Source of the DNA: Mesostigma viride | Lineage: Eukaryota > Streptophyta > Mesostigmatophyceae > Mesostigmatales > Mesostigmataceae | DNA: 64,000 nt | NCBI GenBank assembly: GCA_009746045.1 | Contig: RPFO01002013.1 | Location: 90,001-154,000 of the forward strand | Reading direction: 5' to 3' | Shown: in pieces, positions 62,590 through 64,000 of the stretch | How the letters are laid out: each line of letters starts with the position of its first letter | Position numbering within the stretch: the first letter of the stretch is position 1 | Notes under the pieces: generated by a model | Databases searched by the model: none | The model's input: the letters and a program-made list of their open reading frames with translations, nothing else | Told to the model about the DNA's origin: nothing | Translations under genes and position numbers: made by a program

Positions 62590-64000
62590 ATGTTGACAGG
62601 ATGTCAAGTTAATTCTGTTACCTCTCACTCTCCACCTTCATGCTCAGCTGTCAAGGCTGTAAGCAAGGTTGGCAAAGTGTTGAAGTATTACACAGAAACC
62701 TCTGACAGTGAACCCAGGTTCACCTCCTTGATACCCAAGGTGTCCAGGGTCATGACCCAAGCTCTTAGTAACATCAGTTATGAGGAGCTGGCATTGCAAC
62801 TGCACTTACTGTATGGTCATGAGACATGTGCAGAGGTGGTAGCAGCTGCATTGGGAGGTACGGCACTCAGGAAGGCATGTCAGCTGATCAGAAAACACTG
62901 TCAGCACTGCCAAATGTATGCACCTAAACCACCCAAGTGGCATGTAGCTACACCACCTAAGTGCAAGGGCAGAGTGGTCGGGGATGTGTTCCATATTAAG
63001 GGACAGCCCTATCTGGCGTTAAAGGACGCATGGTCCAGGTACACAGCAATAGAACCTCTCCCTGGTATGGACAAGTCTCAGTTGCATAGAGCTATATTAA
63101 TAGCACAAGCCAGGTACTACCCAGTAGAAGCACTGCTGTTAGATCAGCAATTTAGTTGCCTTGCTGGGGCAGAGGGCTGTGAAGCTATAGACCTGGCTGG
63201 GCTAGAAGATCATGAGAGACAAGGTATCATTGAGAGGGCAATTAGGTCTATCAAAACCTTGGTAGCCAAAGAAGGTGAGAACCTGTTAGCTGACAGTGGG
63301 TCATACGCTGATAGGGCACTGTGGGCTACTAAGATATGCCAGATACTCAATAGACGACCACTCCTGCAGACACCCTATGGTATTATCACACCAGATGGGT
63401 TACAGGCTGGGATATACCCACCTGAGGTACTAGCTGTGTACAATGCACAGCGTGCCCACGCTGCCAGCAGATTGGCAGCCAAGGATGCCAAGCATCCACG
63501 CCCATCCTTCAAGGAAGGGGACACAGTTCTCTTCTATAAGGAGTCAGGGCTAGGGAAGGTTGGGACATGGTTAGGCCCAGCCACTATCCTTAAGTTTTCC
63601 AGCACAGGCAAGACTGTGCATGTGAAACACAATGACACTGGGCATGTGCACAAGTGCTCACCTCACAGGATTAAATTGTATTACACTCCACTGTCAGACG
63701 TGGCAGAGGAGGAAGAGCTGATGGTCGACAGCTCAGTACAGTTGCCTGGTATATCTGGAGTACCCAGTGAGTGGTTGTTTGGAACACACACTGGTGAGTG
63801 TGATAGCCACAACACATGTGCACCCCAGGTCACCCTCAGTGAGCCTAGCCAGCCACAGCAGGTTAGACCACCTGTCAACGAGGGCACTAACCAAGAAGGT
63901 GGTCAGCAAGACAGCACACCTTCAGCGGTACCAGCTCAACCCATACCTACCGTGTCCAAACATGGGCTAGCAGAAGCGGTCCGCATACTGCAAGCAGCGC
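62590..64000 (+). CDS. Element D integrase region of pol (partial, open at window end)
   Basis: Open from an ATG at 62590 to the window edge (470 codons). HHCC zinc site: LHLLYGH (about 62800) and CQHCQM (about 62900). Core: GDVFHIKGQPYLALKDAW (D, about 62983), LLLDQQFSCL (D, about 63140), GIIERAIRSIKTL (E, about 63230). C-terminal domain: GDTVLFYKESGLGKVGTWLGPATI (about 63520-63590), VKHNDTGHVHKCSPHRIKLYY. The tail ends with LAEAVRILQAA, the helix that in C precedes the protease-like domain, so PR would start just beyond the window. Nearly collinear with C, roughly 80% similar by eye. Confidence 0.85.
   Translation, partial: MLTGCQVNSVTSHSPPSCSAVKAVSKVGKVLKYYTETSDSEPRFTSLIPKVSRVMTQALSNISYEELALQLHLLYGHETCAEVVAAALGGTALRKACQLIRKHCQHCQMYAPKPPKWHVATPPKCKGRVVGDVFHIKGQPYLALKDAWSRYTAIEPLPGMDKSQLHRAILIAQARYYPVEALLLDQQFSCLAGAEGCEAIDLAGLEDHERQGIIERAIRSIKTLVAKEGENLLADSGSYADRALWATKICQILNRRPLLQTPYGIITPDGLQAGIYPPEVLAVYNAQRAHAASRLAAKDAKHPRPSFKEGDTVLFYKESGLGKVGTWLGPATILKFSSTGKTVHVKHNDTGHVHKCSPHRIKLYYTPLSDVAEEEELMVDSSVQLPGISGVPSEWLFGTHTGECDSHNTCAPQVTLSEPSQPQQVRPPVNEGTNQEGGQQDSTPSAVPAQPIPTVSKHGLAEAVRILQAA

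Larger units (their letters stand above)
60586..64000 (+). mobile_element. Element D: copia-type retrotransposon related to C, runs off the window
   Basis: The left part of a third element with the C-type gag-INT layout. A putative 5' LTR (60586-61075, about 490 bp) starts AGTTAGCTGAGAT, like C (AGTTAGATGAGAT), and ends GTAACT before TG, like C and A. Gag is frameshifted and the integrase frame is open to the window end. Unlike C there is almost no space for ORF1 between LTR and gag. The right LTR is outside. Confidence 0.7.

Noticed and set aside
62480-62600. Intron in element D suggested by AATGTAAGT and a later TTGACAG
   Set aside because: Joining at these sites does not bring the zinc-knuckle and integrase frames into phase; frameshift decay explains it equally well.

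Overview
This is a repeat-dominated eukaryotic nuclear window. It contains LTR retrotransposons, a LINE and several classes of DNA transposon. No bacterial-style operons, rRNA, tRNA or CRISPR were seen. I recognise no ordinary host gene. Gag microsatellites (AAC)n and GGCAAG repeats, mid-range GC and a young, densely nested repeat landscape suggest a large-genome protist, perhaps an alga, but the sequence does not settle the taxon.

Layout. Positions 1-5500 hold unclassified repeats and two unrecognised genes: a small membrane protein, and a protein with an RG/GA-rich minisatellite and a Tudor-like C-terminus. From about 5500 to about 51560 lies one nested complex. Its base is an old, frameshifted Ty1/copia-type element, here called I, split into three pieces (5505-6240, 31282-34865, 49362-51560). 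Element J (6241-31281, target-site duplication [TSD] CAAGG), a large LTR element with no pol, sits in the gag of I. J contains a hAT-like element (8126-9264, TSD ATGCTAAT), a LINE (14528-18450, TSD AATGGGCGCCT) and the copia element C (19114-30872, TSD GCTGA) inside its 3' LTR. C carries a CACTA-like element (19287-22538) inside its own 5' LTR. A second copia element, A (34866-49361, TSD ACACC), sits in the reverse transcriptase of I. A is split in its integrase C-terminal domain by B (39082-45972, TSD GTTAC), another LTR element without pol.

To the right are an AT-rich island with one unrecognised minus-strand ORF (51611-52165), a deleted copia remnant (K) carrying a 5'-truncated antisense LINE copy, a TTAA-flanked inverted-repeat element (55604-57496) inside one of two copies of repeat H, and the 5' part of a further copia element, D (about 60586 to the window end), which begins with a 147-bp perfect inverted repeat.

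The most distinctive biology is in the copia elements. I, A and C all read GAG - zinc knuckle - INT - PR - RT - RNase H, with an aspartyl-protease-like domain (DTQ or DTN triad plus an LLG/ILG motif) between integrase and RT. Canonical copia has PR before INT. Their RT catalytic motif is HGDD rather than YVDD. A and C (and apparently D) have LTRs ending AGTTAG...AACT rather than TG...CA. J and B keep LTR ends, 5-bp TSDs and at least a polypurine-like tract but encode no recognisable proteins, so they look like non-autonomous elements mobilised in trans.
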